The position numbers were made by a program, and so were the translations under genes. This document shows positions 1-6,687 of a DNA stretch of 8,025 bases, one piece after another. This DNA comes from Sulfurovum sp. (GTDB lineage: Bacteria > Campylobacterota > Campylobacteria > Campylobacterales > Sulfurovaceae), in contig JALSTF010000226.1 of the NCBI GenBank assembly GCA_026983895.1, positions 1 to 8,025 on the forward strand, given 5' to 3'. The notes beneath the pieces are model-generated. The model did no database searches and had not been told where the DNA came from. It saw nothing but the letters and a program-made list of their open reading frames with translations. Position 1 is the first letter of the stretch, and every line of letters starts with the position of its first letter.

Positions 1-61
1 ACATTCGCTTCTGTTGGAGATCCTGACCAGTTCAGGTGTGGGAACCTGTATAGAATTATAG
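1..61 (+). CDS. argB: Acetylglutamate kinase, C-terminal end (partial)
   Basis: Reading from base 2, the frame is open to a TAG at 59-61 and encodes a 19-residue tail with the pattern H-S-L-L-L-E-I-L-T-S-S-G-V-G-T. This matches the conserved C-terminal signature of acetylglutamate kinase (HSLLLE-[IL]-[FL]-T-x-x-G-[IV]-G-T), where the enzyme ends shortly after the G-x-G-T turn. The family phosphorylates N-acetyl-L-glutamate with ATP in the second step of arginine biosynthesis, in the cytoplasm. Only the tail lies in the window, so the start and catalytic residues cannot be checked. The next gene begins within about 20 bases, suggesting co-transcription. The call rests on one short but characteristic motif; the competing open frame 1 (stop at 73-75) gives no recognisable protein end. 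Confidence 0.8.
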   Translation, partial: HSLLLEILTSSGVGTCIEL

Positions 62-67
62 TACAGC

Positions 68-71
68 GGAG
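68..71 (+). promoter_or_regulatory. Ribosome binding site (GGAG) that decides the peroxidase start
   Basis: GGAG at 68-71 is the only Shine-Dalgarno-like sequence ahead of the peroxidase gene. It abuts the ATG at 72 directly, leaving no spacer, but sits 9 bases before the in-frame ATG at 81. That spacing favours 81 as the translation start. Confidence 0.6.
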
Positions 72-80
72 ATGAAAAAT

Positions 81-1010
81 ATGAAAGCTGCAGTGTGTAT
101 GTGTGTGTTCCTGTTGGGTGTAGGCACTATATCTCAGGCAGCAGCTATCAAGCCTATTCCCGAAGTCATGAAGGCAGATCCTCAAAAGATTGCACTGGGG
201 AAGAAACTTTTCTTTGATCCTCTTCTTTCCAAGGATGGTACAGTGGCCTGTGCGACCTGTCATGACCTGCAGCACGGAGGGGATGACGGATTGCGTTTTT
301 CTACAGGTATTGACGGGCAGAAAGGGGTGATCAATGCCCCCACTGTCTATAATGCCGTGTTTAATTTTCGGCAATTCTGGGATGGTCGTGCCAAAGATCT
401 AAAGGAACAGGTCTTTGGCCCTATTGAAAATCCACTAGAGATGGACCATAGTATGAAAGCGACAGTCGAAACGCTTAAAAAAAATCTTCTCTATACCAAA
501 CAGTTCAACGCTATCTACAGTGACGGGATCACTCAGGAGAATATAGCCGATGCCATCGCCGAATTTGAAAAAGTGCTCATCACCCCGGATGCACCTTTTG
601 ACCGCTATCTCAAAGGCGATCAAAAGGCGATCAGCGATAAAGCGAAAGAGGGATACCGCCTTTTTGAATATAAAGGATGCATCCTCTGTCATAACGGTAT
701 CAATATTGGTGGGAATTTCTATAACAAGTTCGGTATTTTCAAAGATGCCAACAGCAGCAGTATGGGAAGATATCATATTACCGGAAGAGAAGAGGACAAA
801 TATGTGTTCAAAGTACCTTCTTTGCGGAATGTGGCTCTTACCGCACCCTATATGCACGACGGACGGGCGAAGACGCTGAAAGATGCCGTAGAGATCATGA
901 CAGAACACCAGTTGGGGCGCTATATGACGCCTGAAGAGATCGACAGTATCGTTGCATTCCTCAGATCGCTTACGGGCAAGATCCCCGCGATCGTCAAAGA
1001 ACAGCCGTGA
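81..1010 (+). CDS. Periplasmic di-haem cytochrome c peroxidase (CCP/MauG family)
   Basis: Predicted periplasmic enzyme reducing hydrogen peroxide to water with electrons from a small c-type cytochrome or the quinol/bc1 chain. Numbering from the upstream in-frame ATG at 72 (312 residues), a signal peptide covers about 1-25, with cleavage likely after A-A-A. The first haem site is CATCH (C60, C63, H64) and the second CILCH (C203, C206, H207), as expected for the N-terminal peroxidatic and C-terminal electron-transfer haems. Other family motifs are FWDGR (W103), Q113 and E123-M124 in the peroxide pocket, FKVPSLRN near 246, PYMHDGR near 259, and M276 as likely axial ligand of the second haem. Length is normal for the family. 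The histidine expected about 16 residues after H64 is absent; the stretch reads S-T-G-I-D-G. ATG 81 is preferred because GGAG at 68-71 is then 9 bases away. The stop overlaps the next gene. Family assignment is firm; the physiological electron donor is unknown. Confidence 0.95.
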   Translation: MKAAVCMCVFLLGVGTISQAAAIKPIPEVMKADPQKIALGKKLFFDPLLSKDGTVACATCHDLQHGGDDGLRFSTGIDGQKGVINAPTVYNAVFNFRQFWDGRAKDLKEQVFGPIENPLEMDHSMKATVETLKKNLLYTKQFNAIYSDGITQENIADAIAEFEKVLITPDAPFDRYLKGDQKAISDKAKEGYRLFEYKGCILCHNGINIGGNFYNKFGIFKDANSSSMGRYHITGREEDKYVFKVPSLRNVALTAPYMHDGRAKTLKDAVEIMTEHQLGRYMTPEEIDSIVAFLRSLTGKIPAIVKEQP

Positions 1011-3868
1011 AGCATCCTTCAAACCACCCTCACAAAAAAATAGACAGTTTTGTTTTACTGCTGTTCTTTTTCGCAGCTTTGCTTCTGGCACTTTTCGTTT
1101 ATCTGCTTGATATAGATAAGAACCTCAAACATTATAATGATTATCGGCAGCAGCTTCAAAAGATGGGGAGACTGAATTACAAGATGGAAAGTGTGTTCCA
1201 TCTGAAATACCGTTTTGTGGACCACGATGAGGCAAGCAGGGTTGTGCATGATTTTGAAAAATGTATTATCAAACTCAAACAGAGCCGTCTTGAACAGGAA
1301 TTTGGCGAACGGATCTATCATAATATCATCGATCTTGAAAAAGATTTTCATAGAAAACAGGAACTTCTGGAAAGTTTTGAAGCACTGAATGCCAGACTGA
1401 CCAACTCTACCCATACGATATTCGATTTGAGAAAAAGTATAGAGAAAACGTTTCCCCATCAATATGAAAAACAGGAAGAGATACATCAGATATTTTTCTC
1501 CATTTCCCAAATACTGATGGATATGCCCTACGACAAGACAGTGCTGCACAATATGATGACAAAATTGAAGAAATATCAGCAGGAAGACAGACTTTTTAAA
1601 TACCTCTATATTCATATGCAGCATTTTCTGCAAGATATGAAAGAGATGAAACTGGTCCAAAAAGAAAACAGCAGCCTTGACCTTTTCAGCGAGATCCATC
1701 ATATCAGCAATGCACTGAACAGACATTACAGCCAGATGCGTAATGAACAAAATATGATCGCGCTGGGTTTCTTTTTCCTCTCTTTTCTGATCCTGGCACT
1801 TTTGATGTTCATTCACAGAAAAGAACGCAGGAAAAAAAGAGAACTGCTTGCCTTCAAATCCGCCATCGAGAACAGTGACAATGCCATAGTGATCACCGAT
1901 GTGGATCGGCATATCGAATTTATCAATGATGCTTTTGAAAAACATACCGGATACAGCAAAGAAGAGGTTTACGGAGAAAATCCAAGTATCCTCAAATCCA
2001 ATCTTGTGTCCGACAATGTTTACAGAGACCTTAATGAAACACTGGACCGGGGAGAAAAGTGGCAGGGCGAGTTGATAAACAAAAGAAAAGACGGTTCCCT
2101 TCTGTATGAGAAAGCTTCCATTGTGCCGATCTTCATGGATGGAGAACTGGTACAGTATCTGGCGATAAAATTGGATGTGACCGAATATATCCGGCAGAGA
2201 AAAATATTGCAGCAGTCAGCTACGGTCTATAATACCATGGGGGATGGTGTCCTTATCGCTGACAGTGAGCAGAAGATCATTTCTGTGAACCGTGCCTTTT
2301 CGATAATGTTCGGGTACAAAGAGGAAGAAGTCGCAGGCAAAGAACCGATGGTCATTATGAATCTTAAGGAAGACCCCGTTTTTTATAAAAAAATGTGGCA
2401 CAAGATCCTTACAGAAGGCAGATGGTCGGGGAGGGTAGAGAATAAAGCGAAGAATGGAGAGGTGCTGCCCGTATGGCTGACCATCGCTGTGGTGAAAAAC
2501 GATGAAGGTCAGATACAGAATTTCATTGCGATCTATACGAACCTCAAAGAGATCATCGAGATGGAAGAGAAAGCGAATTTCCTAGCCTACCACGACAGCC
2601 TTACCCAACTTCCCAACAGGACGCAGTTCGAAAGGGAGATCGAAGATGTCTTTGAACTGGCAAAAGCGGAAAAGGAGAAAGTCGCGGTCATGTTCATCGA
2701 CCTGGACCGATTCAAGGTCATCAACGATACATTGGGGCATCACATTGGTGACGAGATGCTTATACAGCTTTCCGAACGCATCAAAAAACTACAGTACGAT
2801 GATATGTTCTTTGCACGTATAGGCGGGGACGAATTTGTCGTTGTGATACATTTCAAAGAGGAGAGGGGAGAAGTGGAAGAGTTGGCGCAAAGCGTGCTTT
2901 CCCTTATCCGCGAACCGATTTTCATTCATGACTATCATCTCAATACCACTGCGAGTATCGGTATCGCTGTTTATCCGGATGACGGAGAGGACAGGAACGA
3001 GATCGTCAAACATGCTGATTCGGCGATGTATTATGCCAAAGAAAAAGGGAAAGACACTTACCAGTTCTACAACAGGCAGCTGTCCCTGGATGTGCAAAGA
3101 AGGCTGGAACTGGAGCAGGAACTGCTGCACGCACTGCAAAATAAGGAATTGAAACTCTGCTATCAGCCCCAGTATGACCTGAAAAACAGGAAAGTGACCG
3201 GTGCCGAAGCACTGCTGAGATGGAACAACCCGCATTTGGGAAGTGTCTCTCCCGATCTGTTCATCTCCATCGCTGAAGAGACGGGGATCATAGTCAATAT
3301 CGGCTATTTTGTTTTTGAGGAAGCGTGTAAAGAGTATATGAAATGGGTGGAACTGGGAATGGATGTTGAAAGTATTTCCATCAATATCTCAAGTATACAG
3401 TTTCGGGAGGATGATGTTTTCAAACGTTTTGAAGAGATCATCCTTAAAACGGGCATTCCTGCACACAAGATAGAAGTGGAGATCACCGAGCGTTTCATCA
3501 TGGAATATTCGACGACCAATATGAGTATTCTCGAAGATTTGCGTAACATAGGATGCAAGATCTCTATAGATGATTTCGGAACGGGTTACTCCTCTATGAG
3601 CTATCTCAAAAGTCTCGCGCTTGATACGATCAAGATCGACAAATCATTCATCTCGGCACTTCCCGATGACAGTCATGATGCCGAAGTCTCAAAAGCGATC
3701 ATCGCACTCTCCAAGAGTTTGGGTTATCAGGTCGTGGCGGAAGGGATAGAAACAGAGGCGCAGGAAGCATTTCTGCGGGAATATGGCTGCGATATAGGGC
3801 AGGGATACTATTTTGCAAAACCGATGCCTTCGGAAGATTTCATTGCTTTTTTCAAAAAACAAGTTTAG
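1007..3868 (+). CDS. Membrane-bound PAS-PAS-GGDEF-EAL c-di-GMP signalling protein
   Basis: A 953-residue sensor enzyme predicted to make and/or degrade cyclic di-GMP. Order: transmembrane helix about 14-36; helix-rich, probably periplasmic region about 37-247; second transmembrane helix about 250-269; PAS domains about 278-392 and 400-515; GGDEF about 522-690; EAL about 700-950. The GGDEF motif is intact (G606-F610), with F-I-D-L-D-R-F-K around D565. The product-inhibition RxxD site is not present (Y-D-D-M at 597-600). The EAL side keeps E734-A-L, N793, E825-I-T-E, D855-D-F-G-T-G, K876, E912 and Q932, so phosphodiesterase activity looks intact. The start is GTG at 1007, overlapping the peroxidase TGA at 1008-1010. 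No clear Shine-Dalgarno precedes it, so translation is probably coupled to the upstream gene. The sensor region resembles helical-bundle domains but I cannot name its family or ligand. Net activity in the cell cannot be told from sequence. Confidence 0.95.
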   Translation: MKHPSNHPHKKIDSFVLLLFFFAALLLALFVYLLDIDKNLKHYNDYRQQLQKMGRLNYKMESVFHLKYRFVDHDEASRVVHDFEKCIIKLKQSRLEQEFGERIYHNIIDLEKDFHRKQELLESFEALNARLTNSTHTIFDLRKSIEKTFPHQYEKQEEIHQIFFSISQILMDMPYDKTVLHNMMTKLKKYQQEDRLFKYLYIHMQHFLQDMKEMKLVQKENSSLDLFSEIHHISNALNRHYSQMRNEQNMIALGFFFLSFLILALLMFIHRKERRKKRELLAFKSAIENSDNAIVITDVDRHIEFINDAFEKHTGYSKEEVYGENPSILKSNLVSDNVYRDLNETLDRGEKWQGELINKRKDGSLLYEKASIVPIFMDGELVQYLAIKLDVTEYIRQRKILQQSATVYNTMGDGVLIADSEQKIISVNRAFSIMFGYKEEEVAGKEPMVIMNLKEDPVFYKKMWHKILTEGRWSGRVENKAKNGEVLPVWLTIAVVKNDEGQIQNFIAIYTNLKEIIEMEEKANFLAYHDSLTQLPNRTQFEREIEDVFELAKAEKEKVAVMFIDLDRFKVINDTLGHHIGDEMLIQLSERIKKLQYDDMFFARIGGDEFVVVIHFKEERGEVEELAQSVLSLIREPIFIHDYHLNTTASIGIAVYPDDGEDRNEIVKHADSAMYYAKEKGKDTYQFYNRQLSLDVQRRLELEQELLHALQNKELKLCYQPQYDLKNRKVTGAEALLRWNNPHLGSVSPDLFISIAEETGIIVNIGYFVFEEACKEYMKWVELGMDVESISINISSIQFREDDVFKRFEEIILKTGIPAHKIEVEITERFIMEYSTTNMSILEDLRNIGCKISIDDFGTGYSSMSYLKSLALDTIKIDKSFISALPDDSHDAEVSKAIIALSKSLGYQVVAEGIETEAQEAFLREYGCDIGQGYYFAKPMPSEDFIAFFKKQV

Positions 3869-3878
3869 AATATCTAAA
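3864..3878. repeat. Short inverted repeat, possible operator
   Basis: TTTAGA (3864-3869) and TCTAAA (3873-3878) form a perfect 6-base dyad with a 3-base spacer. It overlaps the stop codon of the c-di-GMP gene and lies just upstream of a TATAAT box at 3885-3890, where a regulator of the downstream gene could bind. The region is very AT-rich, so chance is a real alternative. It has no GC-rich stem and is not a convincing terminator. Confidence 0.3.
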
Positions 3879-3884
3879 ATAATG

Positions 3885-3890
3885 TATAAT
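3885..3890 (+). promoter_or_regulatory. Candidate sigma70 -10 box for the seven-repeat protein gene
   Basis: A perfect TATAAT lies 38 bases before the ATG at 3929, in the 60-base gap after the c-di-GMP gene. A transcript would start near 3897 and carry a leader of about 32 bases containing the ribosome binding site AAAGGA (3917-3922). A TTTAGA at 3864-3869 could be a poor -35 element with a 15-base spacer. The T-rich tract typical of Campylobacterota promoters is missing, so this is moderate evidence that the gene has its own transcript. Confidence 0.45.
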
Positions 3891-3928
3891 AAAAACCTCT
3901 AATAGTTAAAAATCATAAAGGATAAATC

Positions 3929-5131
3929 ATGATAAAAAAAACGGTGATGTTGGCCATAGGCATATTGTTGTGCTCTTCCAGCGCGCAGGCAGAAGCGCCC
4001 AAAACAAAAAAAGCAGTAAAAAAAGAAGCCTATCAGGCAGTATGGCAGAGGATCTACGGCGGCAAGGAAGATGATATCGCCTATGGTGTTGTCGCACTGG
4101 AGAATGGGGACAGTGCCATCGTGGGTACCTGCAAATCCTATGGTGCACAGCGGACCGATATCTGTCTGCTCAGAATGTCGGCCAACGGAGATATGAAATG
4201 GAGGCTCTGGCTTGGAGGGAAGAAGAAAGATGAAGGCAAAGCCGTAGCCAGAGCGGCAGATGGATCGATCCTGGTACTCGGACGTTCCAAATCGTTCGGG
4301 AAGAGCAAGTATGACTACGATCTTTATGTGGCCAAGATCTCCCTTGACGGCAAGAAGATATGGGAAACGACCCTGGGCGGAAAGCAGGATGAATACGCCG
4401 GCGGTATCGCGGGTACCGATGACGGCGGCGTATTGCTTGTAGGTGCTACAGAATCTTTTTCCAAAAGACATGACAAAGATATATATATCGCCAAGCTGAG
4501 CAAAACAGGAAAGCTGCTTTCCGCCCATACGGTTGGCGGGAAAAAAGAAGATGTAGCTACAGGACTGACCCGTACGCGCGACGGGAAAATGGTTCTGGTA
4601 GGCTATCGGGAGGTCGCCCGCAACGGCGACAGCGATTTTCTCATTATGCAAATGGACCAAAATGGAAAACAGCGCTGGGTGAAGACATTCGGGGGACCCT
4701 ACGAAGACAAGCTCATGGGAGTGACAGCGACCATCGACAATGGTATCGTAGCTATCGGCAGTACCCGTTCCTACGGAAGTTCCCAAAGCGACCTGACGGT
4801 CATGAAGATCGATGCAAAAGGGAAAACGATCTGGCATAAGATCTATGGGTTTAAATACTATGAATACGGCAATGCCGTAGCGACGACAAGAGACGGCGGC
4901 TTTATGCTTGTAGGCGGCACCAATACACTGGGCAAAGGAAACCACAGTGTTTACGCACTGGCTCTCGATAAAAAAGGTGAACTTATCTGGTCACATGTCT
5001 ATGGCGGTGAGAACAGGGATGTCGGATATGGCGTAGCAAGAATGAGTGACGGTTCCATGATGGTCGTCGGAGAGAGCAACAGTTTCAAACGTGCCAAGAA
5101 CTTTTATATCATCAAGCTGCGCAAGCGGTAG
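3929..5131 (+). CDS. Secreted seven-repeat protein, predicted beta-propeller, function unknown
   Basis: A 400-residue protein with a signal peptide (M-I-K-K-T then a hydrophobic core, cleavage likely after A-Q-A at residue 21), so it is exported to the periplasm or beyond. After a lysine-rich linker (about 24-36), the whole remaining chain is seven degenerate repeats of about 52 residues. They begin at residues 39, 91, 145, 198, 250, 302 and 354. Each has the form W-x3-[YLF]-G-G-x3-D-x3-G, then D-G-[GS]-x2-[LV]-V-G-x-[ST]-x-S-[FY]-G, then D-[LI]-x-[VI]-x-K-[IL]-x3-G-K. Seven such units predict a seven-bladed propeller. These propellers usually bind partners or ligands, and I see no catalytic motif. 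The start is supported by AAAGGA at 3917-3922, six bases before the ATG. There is no lipobox cysteine. The gene may have its own promoter (TATAAT at 3885-3890) and an inverted repeat spans its stop. The coding call is firm; a specific function is not supportable. Confidence 0.9.
   Translation: MIKKTVMLAIGILLCSSSAQAEAPKTKKAVKKEAYQAVWQRIYGGKEDDIAYGVVALENGDSAIVGTCKSYGAQRTDICLLRMSANGDMKWRLWLGGKKKDEGKAVARAADGSILVLGRSKSFGKSKYDYDLYVAKISLDGKKIWETTLGGKQDEYAGGIAGTDDGGVLLVGATESFSKRHDKDIYIAKLSKTGKLLSAHTVGGKKEDVATGLTRTRDGKMVLVGYREVARNGDSDFLIMQMDQNGKQRWVKTFGGPYEDKLMGVTATIDNGIVAIGSTRSYGSSQSDLTVMKIDAKGKTIWHKIYGFKYYEYGNAVATTRDGGFMLVGGTNTLGKGNHSVYALALDKKGELIWSHVYGGENRDVGYGVARMSDGSMMVVGESNSFKRAKNFYIIKLRKR
4043..5128 (+). 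repeat. Seven tandem protein-level repeats of about 52 codons
   Basis: Repeat units start at residues 39, 91, 145, 198, 250, 302 and 354 of the secreted protein, giving unit lengths of 52, 54, 53, 52, 52, 52 and 47. A tryptophan opens every unit except the fourth, where serine (198) takes its place. The sixth unit has G-F instead of G-G. The repetition is at protein level; the DNA has diverged, so these are old duplications, not recent slippage. Confidence 0.8.
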
Positions 5132-5139
5132 GCTTGCGC
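5119..5139 (+). terminator. Inverted repeat spanning the stop codon, possible terminator
   Basis: GCGCAAGC (5119-5126) and GCTTGCGC (5132-5139) form a perfect 8-base-pair stem with a 5-base loop, GGTAG, that contains the TAG stop codon at 5129-5131. The stem is GC-rich and stable. No T-run follows directly; the T7 tract at 5157-5163 is 17 bases further on and looks more like part of the thrC promoter. A weak or Rho-aided terminator, or a 3'-end mRNA stabiliser, are both possible. Confidence 0.45.
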
Positions 5140-5156
5140 TGAGGCAGCAGGTTAAC

Positions 5157-5172
5157 TTTTTTTGGCTATAAT
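5157..5172 (+). promoter_or_regulatory. Campylobacterota-type sigma70 promoter for thrC
   Basis: Seven Ts followed by G (5157-5164) and, two bases later, a perfect TATAAT (5167-5172). This matches the T-rich -16 element plus -10 box described for Campylobacter sigma70 promoters, which often lack a strong -35. Transcription would start near 5179, giving a leader of about 28 bases with AGGA at 5196-5199. The -10 lies inside a perfect 12-base palindrome, CTATAATTATAG (5166-5177). Confidence 0.65.
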
Positions 5173-5206
5173 TATAGACTTTATTTTCAATCATTAGGAT
5201 ATATGC

Positions 5207-6673
5207 ATGCAATTTATCGAGACACGCGGAAACGATGGAAAAAAACCGTCATCCGTATCGTTTTCAGAAGCGATACTCAGCCCGAGCGCAAGTTTTGGCG
5301 GGCTCTATGTACCCGAAAGCCTGCCGGAACTGGACAAAGGATTTTTAGAGAAACATCTTTCGAGCCATTATAAAACACTGGCACTTGATTTTCTGGATAG
5401 ATTCGGTATTGATATTCCGACGAATGTACTTGAAGCAGCGGTGAACAGATATGACGGTTTTGATGATCCGGAATTTCCGGTCCCTGTCGTACAGATAGAA
5501 GAAGACTGTTTTGTCTCCGAACTCTACCACGGGCAGACACGTGCTTTTAAAGATATGGCTTTGCAGCCTTTTGGATACATTTTAAGCAGGTCGGCGCAGG
5601 AGAGAGGCGAGAATTATCTGATTATGGCGGCCACAAGCGGCGATACCGGCCCCGCAACCCTGGAGACCTTCAAGAATCAGGACAATATCAAAGTAGCCTG
5701 CCTTTATCCTGAAGGGGGGACGTCCGATGTTCAGAGACTGCAAATGGTCACTGAAGATGCCGGCAACCTGAAAGTGATCGGTGTCAAAGGGAATTTTGAC
5801 GATACACAGCATGCGCTCAAAGAGCTGCTTGCCTCGGAAGATTTCAAGAAGGAACTCGATGCCAGAGGCATCAAGCTTTCAGCGGCAAACTCAGTGAACT
5901 TCGGACGTATCATCTTTCAGATCATCTATCATATCCATTCCTATCTTGAACTGGTGAGACAGCATGCGGTCGTAATGGGTGAAAAGGTCTATATGGTCGT
6001 ACCGAGCGGGAATTTCGGGAATGCACTGGGAGCGTACTATGCCAAAAAAGCAGGACTGCCGGTGGAGAAGATACTTATCGCATCCAATATCAACAATATC
6101 CTTACGGACTGGATCAATACCGGGGTCTATGATATCAGCGAACGTGAATTGATCCTGACCGAATCGCCGGCGATGGATATTTTGAAAAGTTCCAATATAG
6201 AGCGTGTGATGTTCGACAAGTTCGGGGCAGAGAGGACCAGAGAACTGATGAAAGATCTCAATGAGACGAACAGGTTTGAACTGACCCAGGAAGAGCTTGT
6301 TTCCCTGCAGAAGGATTTTACAGCGACATTCTCCAGTGATGAAGAAGGGGAAGAAGTGATCGCAGCGTATGCCCAAAAGGGTTATATTATGGATCCTCAT
6401 ACGGCTACCTGTCTGAAAGCCTATAGGAATTTGAGAGAGAAGGCTGTCCCTACGATCCTTTATTCGACGGCAGAATGGACGAAATTCAGTACCACGGTAT
6501 CCAAAGCATTGGGCCATGAAGCAAAAAATGATATGGATGCACTGTCCTGGGTTTCTGAACATGCACATGTCACGGTGCCTGCTATGATAAAATCCCTCTT
6601 TGCCAAACCTGTGGTCCATGACGTTGTGGTGGAAAAAGAGGATATCAAAGGAGAGATGCTGAACTTCCTGTAG
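5207..6673 (+). CDS. thrC: Threonine synthase
   Basis: A 488-residue cytoplasmic PLP enzyme of fold type II that converts O-phospho-L-homoserine and water to L-threonine and phosphate, the last step of threonine synthesis. The N-terminal family block is visible at about 2-45 (Y/F-x-E-T-R-G-like start, F-x-E-A-I-L, G-G-L-Y-V-P). The PLP-binding lysine is K115 in F-K-D-M-A-L-Q-P-F-G. The phosphate-binding loop is S-G-D-T-G at 144-148, and N-S-V-N-F-G-R-I lies at 228-235, followed by P-S-G-N-F-G-N near 266. Length fits the longer bacterial form (E. coli ThrC is shorter, about 430). The start is supported by AGGA at 5196-5199, seven bases upstream; an ATG at 5203 is out of frame. It has its own predicted promoter and is followed after 14 bases by a cell-wall protein gene, so the two are probably co-transcribed. 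All key motifs are intact. Confidence 0.96.
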   Translation: MQFIETRGNDGKKPSSVSFSEAILSPSASFGGLYVPESLPELDKGFLEKHLSSHYKTLALDFLDRFGIDIPTNVLEAAVNRYDGFDDPEFPVPVVQIEEDCFVSELYHGQTRAFKDMALQPFGYILSRSAQERGENYLIMAATSGDTGPATLETFKNQDNIKVACLYPEGGTSDVQRLQMVTEDAGNLKVIGVKGNFDDTQHALKELLASEDFKKELDARGIKLSAANSVNFGRIIFQIIYHIHSYLELVRQHAVVMGEKVYMVVPSGNFGNALGAYYAKKAGLPVEKILIASNINNILTDWINTGVYDISERELILTESPAMDILKSSNIERVMFDKFGAERTRELMKDLNETNRFELTQEELVSLQKDFTATFSSDEEGEEVIAAYAQKGYIMDPHTATCLKAYRNLREKAVPTILYSTAEWTKFSTTVSKALGHEAKNDMDALSWVSEHAHVTVPAMIKSLFAKPVVHDVVVEKEDIKGEMLNFL

Positions 6674-6687
6674 TTCGGCAGACCGTT

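Noticed and set aside
22..48. Two mutually exclusive small hairpins (CCTGA/TCAGG at 22-26 and 32-36; CAGGT/ACCTG at 33-37 and 44-48), resembling an attenuator
   Set aside because: They lie inside the argB coding tail, have only 5-bp stems and no T-run, and match what chance gives in coding DNA.
47..61. TATAGA/TAGAAT-like sequence as a possible promoter for the peroxidase gene
   Set aside because: The hexamers are imperfect, there is no T-rich or -35 element, and the transcript would start almost at the ribosome binding site. Co-transcription with argB is simpler.
1..75. Open frame 1 running to TGA at 73-75, overlapping ATG 72
   Set aside because: Its 24 residues are not recognisable, whereas frame 2 gives a clear argB C-terminus.
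91..110. Imperfect GT dinucleotide tract in the peroxidase signal peptide
   Set aside because: It is short and interrupted and encodes ordinary signal-peptide residues, so there is no support for phase variation.
477..484. A8 tract in the peroxidase gene, and another A8 at 3934-3941 just after the ATG of the seven-repeat gene
   Set aside because: Both are in frame with intact genes, and Lys-rich codons explain them. Phase-variable tracts in these bacteria are usually longer and mostly poly-G.
1055..1945. Long minus-strand open frame (296 codons) opposite the c-di-GMP gene, and similar ones at 3899-4945, 5891-6619 and 6739-7560
   Set aside because: They are antisense shadows of well-supported genes, with no recognisable domains and Cys/Phe/His-rich composition typical of antisense reading.
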